NCBI GenBank assembly: GCA_035540955.1
Contig: DATLFP010000267.1
Coordinates: forward strand, 1 to 38,328
Source: DATLFP01 sp035540955
GTDB lineage: Bacteria > Actinomycetota > Acidimicrobiia > Acidimicrobiales > CADCSY01
Reading direction: 5' to 3'
DNA length: 38,328 nucleotides
Within the stretch, counting starts at the first letter, position 1. The number at the start of each line of letters is the position of its first letter. The notes below the pieces were generated by a model. It searched no databases. It saw only the letters and a list, made by a program, of their open reading frames with translations, and was not told where the DNA came from. Shown here one piece after another: positions 8,104 through 15,849 of this stretch. The position numbers and the translations under genes were made by a program.

Positions 8104-8313
8104 ATGCACCGCAACCACCTCATCCCCTGCCTGGTCATGCTCGGCGCCGCGGTCCTGATCGCGCTCGCCTGGGGTGTGCAGCTCGGCTCCCTCGCCATCG
8201 TCGGCGTGATGCTCCTGTGCCCGCTGGTGATGCTGCTGATGATGCGCGCCATGGCCAGCAGCCACAACGTCGGCGACCCCGCCGAGCACTACCCCCACGA
8301 GCACACCCCGTGA
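8104..8313 (+). CDS. DUF2933-like small membrane protein
   Basis: 69 residues, starting at an ATG 8 bases after AAGGAG. Two hydrophobic segments (HLIPCLVMLGAAVLIALAWG and LAIVGVMLLCPLVMLLMMRA) with a CPLVMLLMM motif, and a His-containing tail (HNVGDPAEHYPHEHTP). This fits DUF2933 proteins of metal-resistance loci; the assignment is by pattern only. Its stop overlaps the next gene's GTG (GTGA), making it the first gene of a three-gene plus-strand operon. Confidence 0.75.
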   Translation: MHRNHLIPCLVMLGAAVLIALAWGVQLGSLAIVGVMLLCPLVMLLMMRAMASSHNVGDPAEHYPHEHTP

Positions 8314-8771
8314 CCAGGGCCAGCCTACGGTGGGGCGCCCTGGGCGCCGCGCTGCTCGCCGCCTTCTACGTCACGGTACTGACGTGGGCGTCAGGTTGGT
8401 CGCACCTGGTGGCCCAGACCCGCCAGGACTGGTGGCTTCTCGTTCCCATCACCGTCGGGTTCGGCACCCAGGTCGCGCTCATGGTCGAGCTGCGACGCCG
8501 CCACCGCGCCCACCACCTCGCCCCGGCCGCCGGCGCGGGCACCGGCGCCTCCGCCATGGGCATGGTCGCCTGCTGCGCCCACCACCTCGCCGAGCTCGCT
8601 CCGCTTGCCGGTGCCACCGGGATGGCGGTGTTCCTCTACGACTGGCGCGTCCCGTTCATGCTCGTCGGCATCGGGGTCAACGCCGTCGCCGTCACCATCG
8701 CCGTCCGCCGACTTCGCCGCGTCCTCGTGGCCACCGGTGCCGCCGAGGAGCTGCACGCATGCGCCGCCTGA
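8310..8771 (+). CDS. Four-helix membrane protein with CCAHH motif
   Basis: 153 residues from a GTG overlapping the previous stop. Four hydrophobic segments are visible. The third begins GASAMGMVACCAHHLAELAP, placing Cys88, Cys89, His91 and His92 at a membrane edge, an obvious metal site. A cytoplasmic or outer HRAHH cluster at about 65-69 precedes it. I recall unnamed copper-island membrane proteins with the same CCAHH motif but no characterised function. It may move or sense copper together with its operon partners. Confidence 0.8.
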   Translation: MTRASLRWGALGAALLAAFYVTVLTWASGWSHLVAQTRQDWWLLVPITVGFGTQVALMVELRRRHRAHHLAPAAGAGTGASAMGMVACCAHHLAELAPLAGATGMAVFLYDWRVPFMLVGIGVNAVAVTIAVRRLRRVLVATGAAEELHACAA

Positions 8772-9169
8772 ACCGGCTGGTCGCCGCAGCCGCCGTCGGC
8801 GGGCTGGTCGCCGCCGGGTGCTCGGGATCCGACGACGACCGAGCGTCGGGCTCGGGCTGGGCACGCCGCACTGTCGAGGTGGGGCGGGTGGAGATCGAGG
8901 CCACCCCGCTCACCGTCGACGACAGCGGCGTCGAGATCCGCCTCGTGTTCGACACTCACACCGTCACCCTCGACACCGACATCGCCGCGGTCGCCTCGCT
9001 CGTGGCCAGCGACGTCGACCACCGCGACGGGACCTGGGACGGCGACGGTCCGGGCGGGCACCACCGCGAGGGCGTGCTGCGCTTCGCCGACGCCCAACCC
9101 GGCGACAAGGCGTTCGAGCTTCGCCTGGACGGGTTCGACGAACCCGTCGCCTTCCGCTGGCCGTCCTGA
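8759..9169 (+). CDS. Small predicted lipoprotein
   Basis: 136 residues. ATG at 8759, overlapping the previous gene by 13 bases. The signal peptide MRRLNRLVAAAAVGGLVAAG ends at lipobox Cys21. The mature part is beta-rich, with an Asp/His stretch (SDVDHRDGTWDGDGPGGHHR) that might bind metal, and ends FELRLDGFDEPVAFRWPS. I do not recognise the family. It would need Lgt, which lies 2 kb away in the same island. It is the last gene of the plus-strand run. Confidence 0.75.
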   Translation: MRRLNRLVAAAAVGGLVAAGCSGSDDDRASGSGWARRTVEVGRVEIEATPLTVDDSGVEIRLVFDTHTVTLDTDIAAVASLVASDVDHRDGTWDGDGPGGHHREGVLRFADAQPGDKAFELRLDGFDEPVAFRWPS

Positions 9170-9200
9170 CCTGCCAGTCGTCAGCGCCGCGGGAAGGGGC

Positions 9201-9520
9201 TCAGGCCACCACCGCCGGGCGCTGCCGGTCGCCGTCCCTGTCAAAGCCGCGCCGGCCGTAGCGGGTGAGACCGCGAGGCTTGTAGATCGACAGGACGACC
9301 GGCACCAGCACACCGTCTGCCGCGTGCACCACGAGCGAGATCCGCGTCTGACGATGGGCGCCGCTGGCCGGCGGCCCCGCCGACACGGCCTCGGCCATCG
9401 CGCCGATGGGTTCGAGCTGCAGGAGCAGCACCAGACCGGCGACGACGGTGACGATCGGCTTGACGATCACCTACCAGTGCCGGAACAGGCCCCACGGCGT
9501 GGCCAGCGCCTGCACGCGCT
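9201..9520 (-). pseudogene. C-terminal scrap of a membrane protein with in-frame stop
   Basis: The minus strand reads ALATPWGLFRHW, then TAG, then VIVKPIVTVVAGLVLLLQLE, and ends with SIYKPRGLTRYGRR. This resembles the last two membrane helices of an actinobacterial membrane protein that ends with a YKPRGLT-type motif. The TAG at about 9471 sits where most relatives would have Tyr. Everything upstream is missing and is replaced by a TetR scrap on the opposite strand. Confidence 0.6.
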
Positions 9521-9880
9521 CACCGCCGGTCCGACGGTGCCCTCGAGCAGCTACGGGCCGTCCTCGAGGGCTACGCCCTGCTCCAGCGATCACACGGCCA
9601 CGGCGAGCTCCCGGCCTTGCTCCACGCCGGCGAGCACGTCGAGCGGGCGCGGTCCCGGCTACATGACTTCGTGCGCGCGCTGGTGCTGGCCGCCGTCGAT
9701 GCCGGGGCGGTACGAGCGGACATCCCCGCCGAGGAGCTGACGTCGTTCTGCCTTGGTGCGCTCACCGCCGCGCCGGACTTGCCGTCGAAGGCGGCCGCTC
9801 GCCGGCTCGTCACCCTCACCCTGTCGGGTCTCGCCGCGAACGATCCTGGGCGGCCACGCGGCCGCGGCGGTGTCCCCTGA
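9520..9880 (+). pseudogene. C-terminal ligand domain of a TetR-type regulator, HTH missing
   Basis: The frame reads SDGALEQLRAVLEGYALLQR, then ARSRLHDFVRALVLAAVDAG and AVRADIPAEELTSFCLGALT, ending at a stop at 9880. This is the C-terminal effector domain of a TetR-family regulator (TetR_C-like helices). The N-terminal DNA-binding domain is absent: upstream DNA is the inverted membrane-protein scrap, so a rearrangement joined the two at about 9500-9520. The 3' end overlaps the convergent gene at 9816. Confidence 0.65.
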
Positions 9881-10082
9881 GCTGCACCGCGAGGGCCGCT
9901 GCGGCGACGATGACCCCGGTGGCGGCCAGCCATGGCCGCGCGCTGGCGAGCCCACCGGTCGCGAGACTGGTGGCGATCAGGGCGAGGGGGATCGCGGCGC
10001 AGCATGTCGCCACCGCGACCAGCGCCCAGAGGTCTCGCCTCGCCTCCCGAGGAAGATCCGAGGGAGCTGGCCCGAGCGTCAT
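9816..10082 (-). CDS. Small two-helix membrane protein with a CC pair
   Basis: 88 residues. A short acidic/basic N-terminus ending in REARRDLW, then two hydrophobic segments (ALVAVATCCAAIPLALIATS and PWLAATGVIVAAAALAVQLR) and a basic tail. The TCCAAIP motif in the first helix recalls MerT-like and other small metal-transport membrane proteins. Its ATG overlaps the stop of the second csoR gene (ATGA), so it is probably co-translated with csoR2 and the SHOCT protein. Function unknown; a role in metal transport is inferred. Confidence 0.65.
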   Translation of the reverse strand: MTLGPAPSDLPREARRDLWALVAVATCCAAIPLALIATSLATGGLASARPWLAATGVIVAAAALAVQLRGHRRGRVAAQDRSRRDPTG

Positions 10083-10384
10083 GACCTCGTCGGCCCGTGG
10101 CCGGCGCGGTGGCAGTGGCGGGTGCCGGAGACGCGTCCGCCGAAGAAGGCGCCGATGAGCTCGTCGGCCATCTCCTCGACGCGGCCCTCGGAGTAGCCCT
10201 CGACCACACAGGTGCGCAGGTGGTGCTCGAGCACCGCTTGGCGGGAGCGGTCCAGTGCGGCCTGCACGGCGGCGATCTGCTGGATGACGTCGATGCAGTA
10301 GCGGTCGTCCTCGATCATGCGGATGACGGCGTCGACGTGGCCGCGGGCGGAGCGGAGGCGTTGGACGGCGTCGGCGTTGGTCAT
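10079..10384 (-). CDS. Second CsoR-family metal-sensing repressor
   Basis: 101 residues. Starts at the ATG at 10384 overlapping the SHOCT gene stop. Ligands match Cu(I) CsoR: Cys30 (RYCID), His55 and Cys59 (EHHLRTC), with the same 25- and 4-residue spacing as the first CsoR. The extended C-terminus has extra Cys/His (RHCHRAGH) not seen in the shorter protein, possibly more metal binding or simply a tail. Two CsoR genes in one island could divide the promoters, or could respond to different copper levels or metals. Confidence 0.92.
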   Translation of the reverse strand: MTNADAVQRLRSARGHVDAVIRMIEDDRYCIDVIQQIAAVQAALDRSRQAVLEHHLRTCVVEGYSEGRVEEMADELIGAFFGGRVSGTRHCHRAGHGPTRS

Positions 10385-10644
10385 CGCAGGGCCTCCCGGA
10401 GCTGCCGGTACTCCTCGGGGGTGAGCTCGCCGCTGGCGAGGCGCTCGTCGAGGATGCCGCGCGCTCGTCCGGTGCCGCCGTCGCGGTTGGCGCGGAGCAC
10501 GAACCACACGGCGGCGGCGATGATGACCATCCAGCTGAGCATCATGAGGGTGCCCCACAGCCACATCCAGCCGCCTCCCCAGCCTGTCATGTGATCCCAG
10601 CCCCTCGACTGGGCGACGATCTCGGTCATCAATGCTGTGAACAT
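10381..10644 (-). CDS. SHOCT-domain small membrane protein
   Basis: 87 residues from the ATG at 10644, preceded by GAGAGGAGCT. A Trp/Gly/Met-rich membrane segment (TGWGGGWMWLWGTLMMLSWM, then VIIAAAVWFVLR) is followed by the SHOCT motif ARGILDERLASGELTPEEYR, which usually mediates oligomer contacts. It starts 2 bases after the CopA stop and overlaps csoR2 by 4 bases, giving a tight run copA, SHOCT, csoR2, small membrane protein. Confidence 0.85.
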   Translation of the reverse strand: MFTALMTEIVAQSRGWDHMTGWGGGWMWLWGTLMMLSWMVIIAAAVWFVLRANRDGGTGRARGILDERLASGELTPEEYRQLREALR

Positions 10645-10646
10645 GA

Positions 10647-13361
10647 TCAGCTCCTCTCCGGGACGGGCCCGGTGTAGGTCGACAGGTCGGCGGTGAAGCG
10701 GTCCCGGCAGCGGGTCGAGCAGAAGCGGTAGGTCCGCCCGCCGTGGTCGGCGACCGCGGCTGCCGTGTCGGCGTCGACGGTCATGCCGCACACCGGGTCG
10801 ATGTCCTCGCCCGCGGGTGCGGGCGATTCACTGGACGGCGTCTCGACCGTGACCTCGACCGCGCCGAGGCTGGCGGGTCGGAGTGCGGCGGGGTGCCAGC
10901 GGCGAAGCCGGTTGGCGTTGGTGACCACCGACAGCGACGACAGCGCCATGGCGGCCGCGGCGATCATCGGCGAGAGCCGGATCCCGAAGAACGGGTACAG
11001 GACGCCCGCCGCGATGGGGATGCCGGCGGTGTTGTAGACGAAGGCCAGGACCAGGTTCTGGCGGATGTTGCGCATCGTGGCCCGGGACAGCGAGATGGCG
11101 GTGACCAGCCCGCCGAGGTTGCCCGACACCAGGGTGATGTCGGACGATTCGATGGCGACGTCGGTGCCGGTGCCGATGGCCGAGCCGACGTCGGCCTGGG
11201 CCAGTGCGGGGGCGTCGTTGATGCCGTCGCCGACCATGCCCACCCGGCGGCCCTCACCCTGCAGGCGCCGGACCTCGTCCGCCTTGTGCTCGGGCAGCAC
11301 TTCGGCCAGCACCCGGGTGATGCCGACCTGGCGGGCGATGGCCGCCGCGGTGCGCCGGTTGTCACCGGTGATCATCACGACCTCGAGCCCGGCCCGCTGC
11401 AGTGCGGCGACGGCGGCGGCCGACTCGTCCTTGACGGTGTCGGCCACCGCGATCACTCCCGCCGGCCGGCCGTCGACGGCGACGAGCATCGGCGTGCGTC
11501 CGTCCTCGGCCAGCGCGGTGGAGGACACCTCCAGGCCGCTGGCGTCGATGCCGGCGTCGGCGAGCAGGCGGGCGTTGCCGACCAGGACCTCCCGCCCCGA
11601 GACCACGGCGCGGATGCCCTTGCCGGTGATCGAGTCGAACAGCGTCGGCTCCACGACCGCCACCCCCCGGTCCGCGGCCCCGGCGACGATGGCCGCCGCC
11701 AAGGGATGCTCCGAAGACCGCTCGGCCGAGGCGACCAGGGCGAGCAGGCCCGTCTCGTCCAGGTCACCGACGACGATGACGTCGGTCAGCACTGGCTGGC
11801 CGCGAGTGATGGTGCCGGTCTTGTCCAGAACGATGGTGTCGAGGCGGTGCGCGGCCTCGAGCGCCTCGGCGGAGCGGATGAGGATGCCCTGGGTGGCGCC
11901 CTTGCCGGTGCCCACCATGATCGACAGCGGCGTGGCGAGACCGAGCGCGCAGGGGCAGGCGATGATCAGCACGGCCACCGCGGACACCAGCGCCAGGGTC
12001 AGCGCCGGGGCGGGCCCAGCCACGAACCACACGGCGAAGGTCCACACCGCGATGAGCATCACGACCGGCACGAAGTAGCTCGACACCAGGTCGACGAGGC
12101 GCTGGATGGGGGCCTTGGACGCCTGGGCCTGCTCCACCAGCCGGATGATCTGGGCCAGCATCGTGTCCCGGCCCACCTTCGTGGCCCGGAACCGGAAGGC
12201 GCCTGTCTGGTTGATGGTGGCGCCGATCACCGTGTCGCCCGACTCCTTGCCGACCGGGATCGGCTCGCCGGTCACCATCGACTCGTCCACCGCCGAGCGG
12301 CCATCGACCACCTCGCCGTCGACGGGGATCTTCTCGCCCGGGCGCACCGCCACGACATCGCCGACCTCGACGTCTTCGATGAGCACCTCGAGCTCCTCGC
12401 CGCCCCGCAGGACGCGGGCGGTGCGGGCCTGCAGGCCGATCAGCCGGCGGATGGCCTCCCCGGTGCCGGCCTTGGCCCGCACCTCGAGCAGGCGACCGAG
12501 CAGGATCAGAGTGACGATCACCCCGACCGCCTCGAAGTACACGTCGCGCACCTCGTCCGGGAGCACCCCCGGTGCCACCGTCACCAGCAACGAGTAGGCG
12601 AACGCCGCGGTCGTGCCGAGCGTGATGAGGCTGTTCATGTCCGCGCTGCGGCGGCGCAGGATCAGCCAGCCCGACCGGTGGATGGGCCACCCGGTGAAGA
12701 ACATGACCGGGCTGATCAACGCCAGCTGCACCCAGTGGTTCATGATCCACGCGGGAACCCACATGGCGCCGAACACCTCGTGGGCCATCACCGCCACCGC
12801 CAGCGGCGCCGTCAGCAGCGCGCCGACGAACACCCGCCGGGACAGGTCACGGATCTCGGTCCGCCGCTCGGCCGCCTCGGCATCGCCATCAGGAGCGCCC
12901 GCCATCGGGGCACGCTCCTCCGACGCCTCCTGAGCGCTCAGCCCTGCCTCTCCCCCGGTGTGCAATGAGGCATCCGAGCCCGAATCGGCGGGCTCGACCA
13001 CCAGAGTGCCCTGCACCATGTTCATCCCACAGGCGAACGTGAAGCTCCCCGCCGCGGTGGGCATCAGGTCCACTGCGGTCCGGGCAAAGGCCGGCAGGGT
13101 CCGGTTGATCCCGAATTCGGCCAGCACCACCCGCGAGGTGCAATCACCGGACTCCTGACGATCGAACACCAGTCGCAGCGGGACGCCCTGGCGGGCCCGC
13201 ACCACCGACGGGTCGTACCCGCCGCGCACCACGACCTCGGCCTGCTGCCCACCGTCGACCAGCGCAGCCCGCCGGGCCCGCTTCGGCCCGAAGAAGAACC
13301 ACGCCAGCACCACGGTCAGCACCACGGCACCGGCCACCACCACGACATCGGTCACGGTCAC
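10647..13361 (-). CDS. copA: Copper-exporting P1B-type ATPase with cupredoxin and YHS domains
   Basis: 904 residues from a GTG (13361; a second in-frame GTG is at 13355). Order: N-terminal membrane helix (7-24); cupredoxin-like domain (about 36-123) with Cys74 and FACGMNM at 109-115; then the ATPase core with TGEP (364), CPC in TM6 (469-471), DKTGT (513), SEHPLA (550), GDGINDAP (711), YN in TM7 and a MALSS segment in TM8. The C-terminus has a YHS-type domain with Cys858, Cys881 and Cys885. CPC, YN and MxxSS are those of Cu(I) exporters. There is no N-terminal HMA domain; the cupredoxin may do its job from outside. It heads the SHOCT-csoR2 operon. Confidence 0.95.
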   Translation of the reverse strand: MTVTDVVVVAGAVVLTVVLAWFFFGPKRARRAALVDGGQQAEVVVRGGYDPSVVRARQGVPLRLVFDRQESGDCTSRVVLAEFGINRTLPAFARTAVDLMPTAAGSFTFACGMNMVQGTLVVEPADSGSDASLHTGGEAGLSAQEASEERAPMAGAPDGDAEAAERRTEIRDLSRRVFVGALLTAPLAVAVMAHEVFGAMWVPAWIMNHWVQLALISPVMFFTGWPIHRSGWLILRRRSADMNSLITLGTTAAFAYSLLVTVAPGVLPDEVRDVYFEAVGVIVTLILLGRLLEVRAKAGTGEAIRRLIGLQARTARVLRGGEELEVLIEDVEVGDVVAVRPGEKIPVDGEVVDGRSAVDESMVTGEPIPVGKESGDTVIGATINQTGAFRFRATKVGRDTMLAQIIRLVEQAQASKAPIQRLVDLVSSYFVPVVMLIAVWTFAVWFVAGPAPALTLALVSAVAVLIIACPCALGLATPLSIMVGTGKGATQGILIRSAEALEAAHRLDTIVLDKTGTITRGQPVLTDVIVVGDLDETGLLALVASAERSSEHPLAAAIVAGAADRGVAVVEPTLFDSITGKGIRAVVSGREVLVGNARLLADAGIDASGLEVSSTALAEDGRTPMLVAVDGRPAGVIAVADTVKDESAAAVAALQRAGLEVVMITGDNRRTAAAIARQVGITRVLAEVLPEHKADEVRRLQGEGRRVGMVGDGINDAPALAQADVGSAIGTGTDVAIESSDITLVSGNLGGLVTAISLSRATMRNIRQNLVLAFVYNTAGIPIAAGVLYPFFGIRLSPMIAAAAMALSSLSVVTNANRLRRWHPAALRPASLGAVEVTVETPSSESPAPAGEDIDPVCGMTVDADTAAAVADHGGRTYRFCSTRCRDRFTADLSTYTGPVPERS

Positions 13362-13374
13362 GGTCCCAGCATGA

Positions 13375-13479
13375 CCCCCCTGGGGGAGGGGGGTTAGGGC
13401 CCCCCGGACACAACCAATAGGGACCTTCGACCCTGCCGGCAGCTGCCATCCGCCCGTACCCCCCACCCCTATCGGGGTG
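13375..13479. promoter_or_regulatory. Divergent copA/ABC regulatory region with box S3
   Basis: It holds CCCCCC-T-GGGGG (13375-13386) next to the copA start, TAGGGACCTTCGACCC (13418-13433) ending 82 bases before the ABC gene start, and a perfect dyad CACCCC-TATC-GGGGTG (13464-13479) whose TATCGG could be the -10. The outer two fit GC-tract CsoR operators; the middle one is the S1/S2 box with two changes. Confidence 0.6.
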
Positions 13480-13515
13480 CGACGCTGACCGCCTCCGAGC
13501 AAGGAGGTCGTCCCC

Positions 13516-14202
13516 GTGGGATCCACCACCACGCCGACACCACGACCAGCCCCTCAGGCGGCGTACGACGACGCCGTTCTCCTCGCCCACGGAATCATCA
13601 AGACCTACCGCAGCGGCATCTGGCCCCGCCGCCGCACCACCGGGGTGCTGCACGGCGCGGACGTCGCACTCCATCCCGGAGAGGTCGTCGGCCTCGTCGG
13701 CGAGAACGGCTCCGGCAAGAGCACCCTCATGAAGATCCTCGTCGGCGCCCTCGCTGCCGACAGCGGCACCATCACCAGCCGCGGCCAGCTCGGCTACTGC
13801 CCCCAGGAACCCATCCTCTACCAGCGCCTCACCTGCGACGAGCACTTCGAGCTGTTCGGGCGGGGCTACGGCATGGGCCCGTCGGCCATCGAGCGGTCAC
13901 GCACGGAGATCTACGACGCCCTGGGCTTCGGGCAGTGGTCCGGGGCTCGGGTCGACGAGCTCTCTGGTGGCACCCGCGCCAAGCTCAACCTCGGTCTCGC
14001 CCTCCTGCCCGACCCCAACCTCCTCCTTCTCGACGAGCCCTACGCCGGGTTCGACTGGGACACCTACCAGCGGTTCTGGCAACTCACCGCCCAGCGGCGC
14101 GACGCCGGCCACAGCGTGCTCATCATCAGCCACTTCATCACCGACGAGGAGCGCTTCGACCGCGTCCTGCACCTGCGCGACGGCCACACGGTGCCGACAT
14201 GA
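13516..14202 (+). CDS. ABC transporter ATP-binding protein
   Basis: 228 residues from a GTG 8 bases after AAGGAGG. Walker A is GENGSGKST (about 62-70), the signature is LSGGTRAKLNLGLALLP and Walker B is NLLLLDEPYAGFD, so the ATPase is intact. The Q-loop region is GYCPQEPILYQRL. Length and order fit an ABC-2 type exporter ATPase working with the permease 91 bases downstream. Its promoter region has copper-type boxes, so export of copper or a copper-damaged or copper-binding compound is a reasonable guess, but the substrate is unknown. Confidence 0.9.
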   Translation: MGSTTTPTPRPAPQAAYDDAVLLAHGIIKTYRSGIWPRRRTTGVLHGADVALHPGEVVGLVGENGSGKSTLMKILVGALAADSGTITSRGQLGYCPQEPILYQRLTCDEHFELFGRGYGMGPSAIERSRTEIYDALGFGQWSGARVDELSGGTRAKLNLGLALLPDPNLLLLDEPYAGFDWDTYQRFWQLTAQRRDAGHSVLIISHFITDEERFDRVLHLRDGHTVPT

Positions 14203-14297
14203 CTGTGCTGCCGGCGTTCCCCGGCCACGCATGCCGCGCCTGGCCGCTCCTCCGCTGGCGCTCCGTCGCTCGCACAGACCCCAGGGTCGACACATGA
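14199..14297 (+). CDS. Candidate 32-residue coupling peptide
   Basis: ATG overlaps the ATPase stop (ATGA) and its own TGA overlaps the permease ATG (ATGA), giving MTVLPAFPGHACRAWPLLRW and a short tail. The double overlap would keep ribosomes moving from ATPase to permease. I see no family. It could be a chance frame, because GC-rich spacers often stay open. Confidence 0.3.
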   Translation: MTVLPAFPGHACRAWPLLRWRSVARTDPRVDT

Positions 14298-15781
14298 CCA
14301 CGCTCCTGTGGCGCCGCTCGGTCCTCGAGTACGCCCGCCGGCCACTCAACCTCATCCTGCTCGTCGCCGTCCCGGTCATCTTCGTCACGCTCTCCGCCGG
14401 CGCCCTCGCCGACTTCGCCGACATCCTCGGCGGCCTCGCCGACCTCGGCACCGTCGAAGCCGCCACCGCCGGATGGGCCGCCGCGGTGCTCGCCGGGGTG
14501 GCCGCCTTCTTCCACGTCTCCGCCAGCCGCGACGCCGACCGCCGCCTCGCCCACGCTGGGGCGGGACCCGCACGGGTCGTCGCCGCCCGCCTCGCGTCGT
14601 CGCTCACCCTCGCCCTCTTCGCCGCCGCTGGTGGCCTCATCGCACTCGCGCTGCGCACCGGCATCGCAGACGTGCCCCGCGTCGTCGGCGCAACCGTGCT
14701 GTTCGCCGTCATCTACGTCGGACTCGGCACCCTGGTCGGCGCCCTCGTACGCAACGAGACCAACGGGTCCCTCATCGTCGTCTTCGCCTGGATGTTCGAC
14801 GTCTTCTTCGGCCCGGCCATGGGCCGCTCCGGCGGCATCACCGTCCTCTTCCCGCTGCACTTCCCCACCCAGGTCATCACCGACGTCGCCTCCGGCCACG
14901 CCGGCCCGCTCAGCGACCTGGGCATCGCCCTCGCCTGGGGCCTCGGCGCGCTCGCCCTCGCCGCCGTCGTGCTCGCCCGCACCACCAGGGCGTCGGCCAC
15001 CGCGACGGCGCGGCTTCCCGCCTCGCTGTCCCGCATCGCTGGAGCGCTGCGCTACGGATTCCGTGACTACCGGCGCAACACCGTCCTGTGGATCCTGCTC
15101 GTGGGGCTCCCGATCGTCTTCATCACCCTCTCGATCGCCACCACCCCCGCCGACCCCGCCGTCGTTCGACTCGTCGAGTCCGGCCAGTCCTCCCTGCAGG
15201 TCCTGTCCATGGACGACCTCCACGGAGCGATCATGGTCCCCATCACCATCGGGTTCCTCGCCGGGCTCGCCGGGCTGTTCGTCGTGCTCGGCTCCACCGA
15301 TGGTGACCGCCGCCTCGCCCTCTGCGGCTACCGGCCCCGCGAGCTGCTCGCGGCGCGCGCCGGCGTCATCGGCTTCGCCGCCCTCCTCACCACCGCCGTC
15401 GCCCTCGCCGTCACCGCCATCAGCTTCACCCCCGAACGCTGGCTCACCTTCGCGCTCGCCAACATCCTCGTCGCCCTCACCTACGCCGGCATGGGAGTGA
15501 TCGCCGGTGTCCTCGCCGGCCGGCTCGGCGGGCTCTACCTCATGCTCCTGCTGCCCTTCATCGACATCGGCCTCGCCCAGAACGCGATGTTCGACGCCGC
15601 ACCCCCCGGCTGGGGCCGCGTCCTGCCCGGCCACGGCGCCATCCGCGTCCTCCTCGACGGCGCCTTCACCACCACCTTCGACCAGACCGGCGCGCTCCTC
15701 CTCGCCCTCGCCTGGCTCGCCGCCATCACCGCCGCCAGCTTCGCAGTCTTCCATCGGCTCGCCTCACCGCGGACCACCTGA
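14294..15781 (+). CDS. Fused ABC-2 type permease, two homologous halves
   Basis: 495 residues from the ATG at 14294, with about 12 hydrophobic segments. The two halves look alike: RRSVLEYARRPLNLILLVAVP with VIFVTLSAGAL at the start, and YGFRDYRRNTVLWILLVGLP with IVFITLSIATTP from about residue 255. Each is followed by a loop with ASRDADRRLAHAGAGPARVV or STDGDRRLALCGYRPRELLA. This suggests internal duplication giving a complete membrane dimer in one chain. It partners the ATPase upstream. The transported substrate cannot be read from the sequence. Confidence 0.88.
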   Translation: MTTLLWRRSVLEYARRPLNLILLVAVPVIFVTLSAGALADFADILGGLADLGTVEAATAGWAAAVLAGVAAFFHVSASRDADRRLAHAGAGPARVVAARLASSLTLALFAAAGGLIALALRTGIADVPRVVGATVLFAVIYVGLGTLVGALVRNETNGSLIVVFAWMFDVFFGPAMGRSGGITVLFPLHFPTQVITDVASGHAGPLSDLGIALAWGLGALALAAVVLARTTRASATATARLPASLSRIAGALRYGFRDYRRNTVLWILLVGLPIVFITLSIATTPADPAVVRLVESGQSSLQVLSMDDLHGAIMVPITIGFLAGLAGLFVVLGSTDGDRRLALCGYRPRELLAARAGVIGFAALLTTAVALAVTAISFTPERWLTFALANILVALTYAGMGVIAGVLAGRLGGLYLMLLLPFIDIGLAQNAMFDAAPPGWGRVLPGHGAIRVLLDGAFTTTFDQTGALLLALAWLAAITAASFAVFHRLASPRTT

Positions 15782-15849
15782 CCCTGGGCCCAACCAGGCA
15801 CCATCGACTCCATCGCCAACGACCCCGACCCTCGCCCACGGCTGCGCCA

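Noticed and set aside
10743..12968. Plus-strand open frame of about 741 codons
   Set aside because: Antisense to copA, low-complexity His/Asp/Gly-rich translation, no ribosome site; shadow of the ATPase.
14138..15754. Minus-strand open frame of about 538 codons
   Set aside because: Antisense to the ABC permease; Glu/Gly-rich shadow of a hydrophobic protein.
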